Shown piece after piece: positions 38,011-47,929 of a DNA stretch of 64,000 nt (position 1 is the first letter of the stretch; every line of letters starts with the position of its first letter). The notes under the pieces were generated by a model. That model searched no databases and was not told where the DNA came from. It saw only the letters and a program-made list of their open reading frames with translations. The stretch comes from Trichobilharzia regenti. Its lineage: Eukaryota; Platyhelminthes; Trematoda; Strigeidida; Schistosomatidae. A program made the position numbers and the translations under genes. The stretch spans positions 115,645,842 through 115,709,841 of the forward strand of contig OX235270.1 of NCBI GenBank assembly GCA_944472135.2, given 5' to 3'.

Positions 38011-39392
38011 TACTTTTTCCATTGTAAAACCATTCTGGATTATGCTATAGTGCCCGTGTGGAATAATTCTATGTCTACTTTGCTCTACAAGATCAAGTGA
38101 ACTGACGGACGCACACAGAAGTGTTCTGACAAGGGATCATCTCTTTAACACGAGCAGAGAGTAGCTTCGATCTGGTGAAGTTCAGTTTAGGTTTTCCTAT
38201 AAAGAAAGGATGATTTATAAACACATCTGTAGCATGACCATCTTTGAACCTTTTCTATTCATGAGGATAGTTTTCTTTGAAAGTGATTTTGTAAAAATCA
38301 GATTTTTGTTTTTATTGTCACTATATAACAACAAACTGATGTTTTGTCATTCAAAATATGTGAAAATATTTAAAGCTTAGGTCTATCTCAGCCAAACTAA
38401 GTTCTTTTTGTTTCTAATAACCATAGTAACACTAAAAATCCTCAGAAGAATTAAGTATTATGTATTCAATCTTTGTGCAGGGGGATTAACTATGATGAAC
38501 TGTTAATAATACTATCAACTACGCAAGTATGTTGTAAGCAATATTCGCCTACCATCTACCAAAGTACCTCTGGAATAACTTGACATGAAACAATCCTTAA
38601 CTGTATCTGATTATCCTGTCATTTCATGGAGTAAACCCAATATGTTCTGTTTAGTTTTTTAATGTGATTTGCAAAAAAATAAGCCACAGAGTTTCGTTAA
38701 AACAAAGCTGATTTAATGAGATGATAGGTTTCAGTGAGTTATTATCTGTGTGGAAATTTTGTTCAGACAACCTGAGCATAGGTCATAGTCTTTATACTAT
38801 GATATATATTTACGTGCTTGTTCTAACTTGAAGATTAGAGTATGCCTTTTGTTTAATTCAGAATTATTCTGTGACATTTTTCTACTTTTTTTAGTAAAAA
38901 AATATATACAGGTTTTGAACAAGTCTTGCTCTTTATTTTGTCCGATTTTCGAGTTCATTTGTCACTATTGTCTTCTAAGCAGACCCATATTTTGCATAAT
39001 GATCTGACTGAAAATATATAATGCCTTTTCTCTTTTGAATTGTTTTCTGTCTGAATGTCTCGCCTCTCTTTTGACATTTTTCATTTTTACTATTACCATC
39101 ACTACCGTTACTAATGGCTTTTGTAATACTGTGATGTGCATTATGCTTATACTAAACGTTATTTCTCATTGTTATATTAGTAATACTGATAACATGGTGA
39201 TAAGTCAACTTGTTACCATCCGCCCTGTACTATCTGCTTTGGTTTTTTTATTTGTATGTGAGTGAGTTGCACTGCCATATCAAAAAATGGAGCGGTAAAG
39301 GGAAGATGACTATGAAAAAATTATGCTTTTTGGCCGTACCATTCGAAATGATTCTATGATGTTCACTAGTCATAATCCTGTTACATTCTAGC
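38011..39392. other. No recognised feature
   Basis: AT-rich sequence, no coding motif. Confidence 0.4.
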
Positions 39393-39695
39393 TGTAAATA
39401 ATTCATCAAAATTATCGGCCACAGCATTCATCACTGAATATTGGACGCTGACCCTCACTGTTTAAGTCAACTTGTTTAGCTGAATGCTTCTGGTCAAGCA
39501 TCCACGCCATTTGGTACTCCGTAGTGTCACCTCCGTTTGTTCGTGCACGATCCCTATCTACCTACGCAATCATCTTGTACTCCGATTTGGTCCCCAAAAT
39601 ATATCTCATAATTTGGACGATCAATTCTGTTGCTTTGATTTGCCTTTGGTGTACGCGGAACGAATAATAAAGAAGTTGTGGGTATTAGATCTTAC
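39393..39695 (+). mobile_element. Partial LTR, relative of the Gypsy terminal region at 54.1-54.4 kb
   Basis: About 300 bp is homologous, in inverted orientation, to 54,125-54,385. Shared blocks include ATATATCTCATAATTTGGAC against the reverse complement of the same region at 54.18 kb, and GGTACTCCGTAGTGTCAC. Because the 54-kb block lies just beyond the 3' end of a minus-strand Gypsy pol, I read both as LTR sequence. Here it is a detached, truncated copy, immediately followed by the 3' end of an RTE. Confidence 0.6.
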
Positions 39696-41124
39696 GTTAG
39701 TATTATTATTATCATATCCTTTAATCCCTAGAGGAACATAGGGCTTCAGCTGCGCACCTCATTGCCTTCTGTTTTCTGCCAACTTTTTCACCCCGCTCCA
39801 AGTCCGCTCACATACTTTCATCTCCTCTTCACATGTCCTCCTCCAAGTCACCCTCACGCTGACGACCAACTCGCCACCCGCTTCCCTTTTGGGTTCCACT
39901 CGACGGCTTGTCTAGTGATGTCACTTGATGGTTTGTTTCCTCAGAGTATGACTAATCCAATCCATCTCCATTTCTTCCTGCCTATTTGTTTCACAATCGG
40001 TTCCTGCTGTGTTGGTTCGCTCATTGCCAGAGATCCCTGTTGCTGATCTTTTCTGGCCGGCCATCTGATCTTGAGTATTCAGCGAAGACAACTGTTAATG
40101 AAGGTTTGAAATTTGTTTGAGATGCACCTTATGACGCGCAGTGCAAGTCTCTGATCCGTATAGTAGTACTGACTGACTTCACACTGGAGGTGAAAATCCG
40201 GATCTTATTGTTGATTCTGAGTGCTGTTGACCTCCACACAGACTTAAGAGTAATGAAAGCTTGTCTTGCTTTTCCGATTCTGGCTTTGATATGCTCGCCT
40301 GTTCCGTCGGCCTGTGGTTGAAACGATACTTCCCAGGTAGGTAAAGGAGGCTGTTTCTTTCAGGTTCCTCTCATTTATGCTGATTGTTATCTGTTGTCGC
40401 TGTTGCTGTTGGTGTTGGCCAGGAATCTTCATCACCTCTGTTTTATCTATGTTCACTTGAAGTCCTATCTTTGATGCTTCTTCCGCCAACTTGTTGCTTT
40501 TCACTTGCATATCTTCCAGTTTGTGGGAAATCAGACATATATCATCGGCGAAATCCAGATCCTCCAAGTCTTTTGTGTGAGTCCATTTTATGCCTGTTCC
40601 CTCGTTGGTTGCCGTTGTGTGTCGCATTATTCAGTCTACTGGAATCAGGAAGACCATTGGCGATTGTAGACAGCCAGCTCGCCTCGCTCCCGTCCTCACT
40701 TCGAAGGCTTCCGTAAGTTTCCCGTTGTGGATTACTTGGCATGCAGCATTGTCGTATAATTGTTGAATGAGATGTATAATTGTCGATGGGACCCCGTAGT
40801 AGCGAAGTAGTTGCCAAATGACCTCTCGATCGACGCGGCGCGGTCGAAGGCCTTTTCAAAGTCGATGAAGTTGAGTGAGATGGAGAGGTGACTGCCATTC
40901 CAAACTTTGTTCAATGATGACCCGTAGAATGGCGATTTGATCAATACATGACTTGTTTCTCCTGAATCCAGGCTGTTCCGGTCGAAGTTTATCATCTAGG
41001 GCTTGTTTGCTTCTCTCCAGGATGATGCGACTTAATATCTTGCTTGGAATGGACAGAAGCATAATTCCACACCAGTTTTTACATTGACTTAAGTCTAATT
41101 TGGTGGATGGTGCCTAGCAGTGGA

Positions 41125-41169
41125 ATCCAGGATGCGCATTTCGTCCTATTTGGGACTCGTCAGCTGGAT
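41125..41169 (-). ncRNA. Hammerhead ribozyme, inverted copy
   Basis: The reverse complement gives the same core as the plus copy: stem I ATCCAG/CTGGAT, CTGACGA, stem II GTCC-CAAATA-GGAC, GAAA, then TGCGCATC with cleavage expected after the C at 41,131. All core residues are intact, although the rest of this repeat unit is scrambled. The pol III-type head is not attached to this copy. Confidence 0.92.
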
Positions 41170-41325
41170 GTACCTGCATTTCTCAGTGAGTGATGATGTT
41201 CCCAACGCAGGCGAAGGCGACATGTCAACCTGAGTCCGAGCACTTCGATCCAATCAATCGACGGGAAAATCAAAAATTCAATTCAATAATTAATATATGA
41301 CCCGTTGCACAAGAGGTGGCTCTCG

Positions 41326-41388
41326 TGGCCCAAGTGGTCTAGTGGATAACGCTTTGGCGTTTGAAACTATGGGTACTGGGTTCAAGCC
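41326..41388 (+). promoter_or_regulatory. pol III-type A and B boxes of the ribozyme repeat
   Basis: The A-box-like TGGCCCAAGTGGTCTAGTGG (41,326-41,345) and B-box GGTTCAAGCC (41,379-41,388) are spaced as in a tRNA gene (internal promoter). They lie about 40 bp upstream of the hammerhead, so a pol III transcript would include it. Confidence 0.8.
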
Positions 41389-41427
41389 TCAGTGGGAACA
41401 TCATCACTCACTGAGAAATGCAGGTAC

Positions 41428-41472
41428 ATCCAGCTGACGAGTCCCAAATAGGACGAAATGCGCATCCTGGAT
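41428..41472 (+). ncRNA. Hammerhead ribozyme (Sm-alpha type)
   Basis: All parts are present: stem I 41,428-41,433 (ATCCAG) with 41,467-41,472 (CTGGAT); core CTGACGA 41,434-41,440; stem II GTCC 41,441-41,444 with GGAC 41,451-41,454 and loop CAAATA; GAAA 41,455-41,458; a minimal stem III in A-TGCGCA-T; and the cleavage triplet ATC ending at 41,466. Schistosome hammerheads usually carry a C-G pair and GUC here. This copy has T-A and ATC, which keeps both pairing and the NUH rule. It self-cleaves transcripts of the repeat, inferred between 41,466 and 41,467. Confidence 0.95.
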
Positions 41473-42553
41473 TCCACTGCTAGCCACCATCCACCAATTG
41501 TATACTAACTGATGCCCAGACATCGTCGAAGCATCTGCACAAGAAGCCAACATGTCAACCTGAGACCGAGCACTTCGGCCCAATCAATCGACGGGAAAGT
41601 GAAAATTTCAATTCATTTAATCTCCTTTCTTTGGAAGTTTGAATAAGTATCCGTTCTTCCAATCCTCGGGTACTTTGCCCTCTTTCCACACCTTCTCCAG
41701 CAATGGCGTCATCAAGTCCACTGTTATCTCTGGGTCCATTTTCAAAGCTTCTGCTGGGATTCCATCTGGTCCTGGTTCTTTCCCAGCTTTTAGCATCTTG
41801 ATTGCATTCAGGACCTCTGATTTCGTCGAAGGGTCGATGTTCACTGGTAGTTCTGCTTTCGTTGTTGGTATTGTTGGGCGTGTTGTAGGTGACGGACGAT
41901 TTAGAAGTCTTTTGAAATGTTTGACGGCAGCCTGTAGACGGCCGTAATTTTGAGTGACCGCCAACGAGATAAACAAGCGATTCGCTCGCTTGTGATTGGC
42001 CAGTTTGTCATTCGAGTTGAGGTAATTTCAAACATCATTTTGCTGCTTGGTTAAGTCCTGTATTTCCGTGAGCGTTTTATCAAATTGGACAGATAACTGA
42101 CAACACAAATTATTACAGCTCAGGAAAGAAATGATATAGCAGTGGATTTATTTGCTGAATTCAACGAATTCATGCCAAATTACGATCTATATAGTCCTTA
42201 TAAGGACTTCTCAAGAGTGTCAAGAATACAAACAATGTCCTGAAGAGGTAATAACTTCACGCAACTTCAATTATCGCTTGACCATTATTTTCAGAGATCC
42301 TTAAATAAGTATAATATAGACAGTGGTCTGGCTAATCATGATAAAAAAGGCATGGTTGATGCAGCATATACGGTGACTCTAAAGAATAGCGGCCCAAACC
42401 GAAACAACCTTCGAACAAAAAAGTGACCTTGAGTAAGGAATCAGCTGACTGTATCATTTGCGGAAGTAATCATGGATGTTTTCGATTGCTGTTTGGATAA
42501 CGGACTGATAGCTTTGTCGTTGCGCCACGAGCTCACCACCAACCTTCCGGCTG

Positions 42554-42625
42554 TTAACCGAAACGCAACGGTAGCGCGTCTGACTCCAGATCAGAAGGCT
42601 GCGTGTTCCAATCACGTCGGGCTCA
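42554..42625 (+). pseudogene. tRNA-Trp(CCA)-like pseudogene
   Basis: From CGCAACGGTAGCGC (D-arm and loop) through CTGACTCCAGATCAG (anticodon arm with CCA at 42,586-42,588) to GCGTGTTCCAATCACGT (T-arm), it matches eukaryotic tRNA-Trp closely. The 5' acceptor strand pairs with the 3' strand (CGGGCTC) at only 3 of 7 positions, the T-loop has C where A or G is expected, and the first D-stem base is changed. It is therefore probably a tRNA-derived sequence captured in the transposon and not a working gene. Confidence 0.7.
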
Positions 42626-44357
42626 TCAATTTATTTGTAGGGGACTTACACTAGAGTTCACTAACATTATAAATATAAGAATAATAATCCAAGTCAATGG
42701 AGTGTTAAATAACAATATATTACCAAAAAATGCAGTGACGAGTTGTATCAACAAAAATAATTACTTGGATATAAAGTCTAAGTCCTCTGCTACAAATTAT
42801 GTATATAATCCACGGGTACGTTAATTGTTTGGGTTGCGTCTGCTGTAGCTGCTGTGTTCCGGTTGTAGAAATGTCTTCGGTTGAGAGTAGTAGACTCCTA
42901 CAATAAATCCGAAGTATACAACACGGTGTGAGTGGAGCAAGTAAGCAGAAGTGACCAGGGAGAAGACGAAGTCTCCAACAGCAGAGTGTATTTTCCAATT
43001 GTACACGGAAGTTATGTATATTTCAACAAGAAGCGTTTTAAACAAAAATTATGTACAATATCTCGAATTTATACAAATAACCAAAAAGTGTACAATCACA
43101 CTGTTACGTACTCCACAAGGGTAAACTGTTAGGAGTAAATGCGGCGTCTGGAAAACCTTTGTTTACGTGATTATATGAGCAGATAGCAACGTATCGTGTT
43201 CTTTGGCTCAGAACCCTAGGCATTCTGTTTTTAATTACTACGATGACCGTAGTTGCACTGAGTCATACATCTCACAGCACAGGTATAGTCTTTCCTTATG
43301 GTACACTGCGGCATGCAGAAATCACAAGCAAACTATCTCAGGTAGATTTACTCTCATTTTGTGACTATGAATCGCGAATCAGTATATATATTCTGCTAAG
43401 ACGATAGATAACTCGAAACGCTTTATAATCGCAATACCTCCTCCACGATTTAGACATATTTACTTTATTTGACTACAACATAATGTTTTACCAATAGGCT
43501 TCTCTGAATATCTGCTCCTACTTAGTATTTCAAAGATAGCCTCATATACTCTATACCTCACAAATTACGCAAGGGCTAATATTCGGTCTTATCAAGTAGA
43601 ATAAACAAACGAATAACGAGGAATACATTTATTAATGAATTAACATGTAATACAAAATCGACAACAGTGCAGGTATCTTATTCTTTATCACCCAAATCCA
43701 TGAAATTCCCGAAAGTAGATATTATCTGAAAAAGAACATAAGAATTATACAGATGCAGACATTGTTATCACTGTAAACACAATAATTAACCATGAAATAT
43801 GTTTGAAACGACGAAATAATTGAACTGTATGTAATTACGTCAGTAAGCATTTTTCAATAGTACAAAATCGATATTGTATCTGCCTGCAAACGTGAAGTTT
43901 ATGTCATAAAATAAGGAAATACCATGCGCGTATAATTTCTAAGCATTTCTGCAGATTTTTCCTCAGAGGAATACATGTGGAGGAGCCTTGTCAGCATTAG
44001 GAAAAGTACGCAACAAAGTAAATGAAATAATTATCAAAACGAGCTATCCCACCTCATCATGTCCCTGTGTAATCCATTAAAATGCAAAAAAGTTCACGAA
44101 ATGTTCGTTATAACATGTGTCTTCAAGTAATTCGACATATTCTGAACGGGAAAGTACGTTTTTCAACAAAATGCAAACTGTCTGTAAGCTACGGCCGGAT
44201 AAGGACACCACCATTGCCTGTTTCTGCTAAATAGGCCGTATTTCATCAACTTATAGCTGGAATATATGTAAAAAAGTGTGTATAACAACGAAAAATGACC
44301 TAACCTTGACGTATTTTGCAAAAAGAACGCCAATATCCATCAGCTGATCAAATGACC
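42626..44357. other. Transposon interior without recognised gene
   Basis: Mostly AT-rich. A block near 42,840-43,010 is more GC-rich and contains paired frames on both strands without known motifs. I see no DDE or zinc-finger signature. Confidence 0.4.
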
Positions 44358-45434
44358 TACGGCCGTCTACAGGCTGCCATGTTTAGCTCAGTGTTTTCCT
44401 TGCCCCACTTCTTTGGTGATTGACTTCCCATTGTCATCCTTTACTGGCTTAATCTGTGTCGAACTTTTGTCCGATAGGTGCCTAGTTGTTTGGTAGAGTG
44501 TGGCGAGGTCTCCTTCACCTGCAGCTTGTTCTGCTTCACTTGACATGGCTTCATAATATTTACTTTTGTCTTCTCTGGCCCTTTTCTTTACTGCTTTGTT
44601 CAGCGTATCGTAGCTTGCATTCAACTCTTGTTTTCGTTGCTCGTCGGTGCACTGGATAATCTTTTGTTTACTATCCTTCTGTCTTCTGTTAGTCTCTGAG
44701 TGTCCGCAGTGAGGCACTGTTTGTCATGTCTCTCCTTTCTGCCCAGAACTTCCATGCAGATTTGACTCCACACCGTTTTCAAGTTGTTCCAGTGCTTTTC
44801 GACTCCGACCTCTTCGCTAGTGTTGATTTGTGTCTCGGCTTTTCCCTTATGCTTGCAATGAAGTTGTTCTTTGTTGCCTGGTCCTTCAGTTTTTGAGTGT
44901 CGAACTTGACTTGTGGTCTATCTGCAGCTCCTGTCTCCCTGAAAGCTTTTAGTTTGACTTGGATTGTCCCTTGTACGAGATAGTGGTCTGAGCCAACGTC
45001 TGCTCCTCTTCTTACTTTTGTGTCCAGTAGGCTGCGCCTCCACTTCCTCGAGCAGTATTGAGATGAAGTTAATTTGGTCTTTGGTTTGCCCGTCTGGTGA
45101 CACCCATGTAGCCTTGTGGATATCTTTGTGCTTGTATACACTGCCACCGATCACTAGTTCGTTGAAGGCGCAGAAGTCGGCGAAGAGTTCACCATTTTCA
45201 TTCATTTCTCCAAGAGCTTCTCTATCCATGATGAGTTCCCTTCCTGTGTTGTCTGGTCCCAGTTTGGCGTTCATGTCTCCCATTAGTATTTTCATGTCGC
45301 CAGCTGGAGTATTGTCCACTGTTGCCTGTAGTTGTCTGTAGAATTCTTCTTTCTTTTAGAGGTCTGCGTTGTTTGTGGGTGCATAACATTGTATAATTGA
45401 CATTTTTCTATCTTGCGTTAGTATACTTCATAGT

Positions 45435-46524
45435 ACTATCCGTGAACGTAATTACGATCAGCCTCCAAACTGGTGAGCCCTACCGTGAACTTCATCTTTA
45501 GTAAATAGATAGTCATATCCGGTGAGTTTGTTCCATTTTGTATTTGTTCTTGTACTATTTTCAAACTATAAATATTTCGTCATGAGTAATCATACTCCTA
45601 AGGTGATCCGTATTAACTCGAATGCCAAAAATATTCAGCTCCTGCCATTTTAGTCAAATAATGCTGAATCATGGTTTCAGACAGCTGAGTCTGATTTTAG
45701 CAAGCATGGGTTTAATTGATCATAGTTCACAGTTCCTTGCAGTTGTCCACGACCTATCGCGGGAATTGGCCAAAGTCAGTTTGATGAAGGACTTTTCAGA
45801 GATCTTTTACCATCCAAACTGCCACAGTCAGTGCTAGTAACTCTTCAGGGTGTTTGTATGGATTAATTAACTGTTTTCGTGGATGAAATTCTAGAAATAA
45901 CTAAACGGTCGGTTCCTGAAATATGCTCGGTGGCCAAACAGATTTCGAGTAAGAATACTGCAGTGACACAGTTATGCAACTCAATTCAGCAGAGGCTTAG
46001 GTCAAACATGCCTTCTAAATCCTTCGACCGTCGTCCTAAATCCCCTCAACGCCGAAACTCACGCGGTCGATCTAAGTTCAAACCACGTTCACTGAAAAAC
46101 CCTGACTGGTGCTGGCACCACAACACCTATGGCCAGGAAGCGAAGTGTTGCCGAAAACCTTGTACCTTCGGCAATGTCTCAAAGTCTGTAGGAAACTATC
46201 CCGCCGGCACGCGTTAGCGGCAACCGTCGCCGGTGGCACTAGCCGCCTTCTTTACATCCATGATGTGCTTAGCTAGATTCTATGTTTAGTCGAAACAGGC
46301 GCCGAAGTCAGCGTCCTTCCTGCTACAGCAGCAGATCGAAAGAAGGAACCTACCTTCAACTTACAGCCTGCAAATGGAAAACCAATCGCAACCTTTGGTA
46401 GGAAATACGTCAATATGAACTCAGGTTTACGCAAATCTATTCGATGGATTTTCCTTCTCGCTGACGTCACAATGCCCATCATTGACATCATTATTTGCTC
46501 GTAGACGTCCGCCGAAAACGACTG
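45435..46524 (+). pseudogene. Ty3/Gypsy gag and protease remnant (copy 1, 5' part)
   Basis: A Gag start is readable at about 45,582 (MSNHTPKVIRINSNAKNIQL), with NAESWFQTAESDFSKHGLID near 45,662-45,720, typical of Gypsy Gag. The basic frame 45,879-46,217 holds DWCWHHNTYGQEAKCC, the usual Trp/Cys/His segment before protease. From 46,284 the protease reads LCLVETGAEVSVLPATAADR. The active-site position that is Asp in the family is Glu (GAA) here, as it also is in copy 2. The domain continues to MPIIDIII and then stops at a SINE insertion. Several stops break the frame. Confidence 0.82.
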
Positions 46525-46707
46525 TGCGTTGGTGGCACAGTGGTTAGGTCTCCCGTCGACCATGCACATGGTCCGAGGTTCGATCCCCTGCCGACGCATG
46601 CCTGATATCTATAGTCGGCCTGCAAATTTGGGCTACCGATATCCATGCTGAAAATTCCGTAACTGTACAAAAATACAGTGTCGAATCAATTTGTAATAAA
46701 AAATAAA
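46525..46707 (+). mobile_element. tRNA-derived SINE (family S1) in the Gypsy copy
   Basis: Best preserved member: A-box TGGCACAGTGGTTAGG (46,541-46,556), B-box GGTTCGATCCCC (46,576-46,587), then the family body GGCCTGCAAATTTGGGCTA and CTGAAAATTCCGTAAC and an A-rich tail. Compared with the uninterrupted Gypsy copy at 57.66 kb, about seven bases of target (the ATTGACA part) are missing and no target duplication is visible. Confidence 0.85.
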
Positions 46708-47464
46708 AATACTACAAGTCTGTCTATCAAAGGCATCACCTACTTATGTCCCAGGCTGTCACTCGTTAGGATGAAGGCAATCCTTGATCCAACTTTACTC
46801 GTTGATAAATACCCGTGACTTAATTGGCCGTCTAAGGACCTAGCCTGCATAACCAGCAATGACGTGCACCATATCATAACCTCAGGACAGCCCGGGACAT
46901 CGGATATTCGCCATGTATGCGGAGTGAACAACACTGTGGCAGATGCCCTGTCGCGCGTTTGTTCCCTCACCCAAATCGACGGCATAGACCTTGTAAAACT
47001 GGCTCGTCTTCAAAAAGAGGATACTGAGCTTCAACATGAGTTGTCGAAAACAACCCTACAATTAGCTGAGAAACCCTTAGGTATGAGAAGAGATACTATT
47101 CTATGCGATATTTTCACGAGTACTCTTCGCCACATCGTGCCTAAAAGTTATCGCCGTAACGTCTTCAATATGTTGCATGGCTTATCTCACCCAGGTATTC
47201 GAACTACTGTCAAGCTCGTAACTAGTCGGTTTTGTTGGCCTGGTACTAATAAAGAAGTAAGGGAATGAGAACGCACGTGCTTAGCTTGTCAAAAGTGCAA
47301 GGTATTATGACACACCAAAAGCCCACTTGGCACCTCTCTTCTCCCTGACGCTCGTTTCGAACACGTCCATATAGATTTGGTTGGACCCCTTCCTGAATCC
47401 CATGGATATGCCTATATTTTTATTTGCATCCATCGATCCGGACGATGGATTGAAGCAATACCCC
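46708..47464 (+). pseudogene. Ty3/Gypsy pol remnant with RT and RNase H deleted (copy 1, 3' part)
   Basis: Sequence downstream of protease (to about 46,893) joins directly to the pre-integrase region (DIRHVCGVNNTVADALSRVC, 46,899 on). The reverse transcriptase and RNase H present in copy 2 are absent. The join falls in ACATC, a 5-mer found at both break points in copy 2, so a 1.18-kb deletion by short homology is likely. The following frame holds the integrase zinc region (RNVFNMLHGLSHPGI, then CLACQKC) and the start of the core (HVHIDLVGPLPESHGYAYI). It is cut at 47,465 by an LTR. Two TGA codons (near 47,267 and 47,308) also occur at the same sites in copy 2. Confidence 0.87.
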
Positions 47465-47811
47465 TGTCAGTGTGGTTGAAGATTGAACGATAAATTCATG
47501 GTTGTTTGCTCAATCCCAACTCCTCCATATTTTTCCCGCAAGTCATTGACGGTGCCATCATCGTCTCATCGTTCGCTGTTCGGTGGAAGAGAGAAAACTA
47601 TCAGATGTATTATAGTGATTTATTGTTATAAAATTTATTCTTAGATCTTGTGTATAGTAACCTTATTGTTAGCTACATATTGGCGTAAGAATAAAGGATT
47701 CTCGAGTCGCCAATCTGTGTTCTGGTTTTTCGCGTTGGTTATTACACATTGTTTCTGAAAGTCTTCCAGGGATAGCGTGAGGTCCATCGTAGTAAGACCT
47801 GGACATTGACA
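47465..47811 (+). mobile_element. 5' LTR of the gag-only LTR element (copy 1)
   Basis: 347 bp from TGTCAG to ATTGACA, inserted in the Gypsy integrase codons. It matches the LTRs at 57,945-58,302 and 61,896-62,253 and the solo LTR at 28,985-29,352, though less closely than the 58-kb and 62-kb LTRs match each other. An AATAAAGG signal near 47,691 suits an LTR polyadenylation site. The repeated GACAGTTTCTG motif follows the LTR. Confidence 0.88.
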
Positions 47812-47929
47812 GTTTCTGTGAGTTGGCTGACAGTTTCTGATAGTTTCTGACGTCTTTTCCCGTGTCTTTCCGTCTTCTTTGGACACGTGTTTTCTGGGAC
47901 CTTTCCGAATAGTTTGGTTATGTTCAGTA

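Larger units (their letters stand above)
41092..41613. mobile_element. Rearranged Sm-alpha-type hammerhead repeat (dimer-like)
   Basis: Inserted between the RTE codons for KLPKKGD and LSQCKNW. It holds a full plus-strand unit (about 41,314-41,613) and, to its left, a broken unit. The 3' part of that broken unit (41,221-41,286) is a direct repeat of 41,551-41,613 at a spacing of 330 bp, whereas its ribozyme part (41,100-41,203) is inverted. Schistosome Sm-alpha repeats have units of about this length with a hammerhead and pol III-like boxes, and occur both dispersed and in tandem. The insertion flanks show only TTAA-like similarity. Confidence 0.88.
41926..44378. mobile_element. DNA transposon with 21-bp terminal inverted repeats, non-autonomous
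   Basis: The ends are perfect 21-bp inverted repeats: 41,926-41,946 starts GGCAGCCTGTAGACGGCCGT and 44,358-44,378 is its exact reverse complement. It splits the RTE copy. The flanks ATGTTTGAC and ATGTTTAGC match at 7 of 9 positions, suggesting a 9-bp target duplication that has since diverged. A GGC-start TIR with a 9-bp duplication fits Mutator-like elements (known in schistosomes) better than most superfamilies, but the assignment is tentative. Within 2,453 bp I found no transposase motif. A subterminal hairpin ACAAGCGA/TCGCTTGT lies at 41,973-41,993, and a tRNA-Trp-like pseudogene at 42,554-42,625. The rest is unexplained AT-rich sequence and may include further nested insertions. Confidence 0.82.
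39700..45430 (-). pseudogene. RTE-clade LINE family B, copy 2, split by two insertions
   Basis: The best preserved RTE copy by span, read right to left. Endonuclease: MGDMNAKLGPDNTGRELIMD at 45,278-45,219 (catalytic GDMN), SPDGQTKDQINFI near 45,085-45,050, and GADVGSDHYLVQGTIQVKLK near 45,005-44,945 (SDH, catalytic His). A linker follows at 44,717-44,400. The RT then carries EVLNAIKMLKAGKEPGPDGI near 41,825-41,765, ending KLPKKGD at 41,620; after the ribozyme repeat it resumes with LSQCKNWCGIMLLSIPSKIL at 41,088-41,030, then RPEQPGFRRNKSCIDQIA, DFADDICLISHKLEDMQ (40,556-40,505) with the catalytic DD, and the degraded C-terminus to about 39,720. Frameshifts interrupt it. It was entered by the repeat at 41,092-41,613 and by the TIR element at 41,926-44,378. 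The 5' end is cut in the endonuclease. Confidence 0.87.

Noticed and set aside
39484..40046. Plus-strand frames of 85 and 94 codons
   Set aside because: They lie antisense to the RTE 3' end and the LTR fragment.
42554..42625. Working tRNA-Trp gene
   Set aside because: Acceptor stem mostly unpaired and other core changes; kept as pseudogene.
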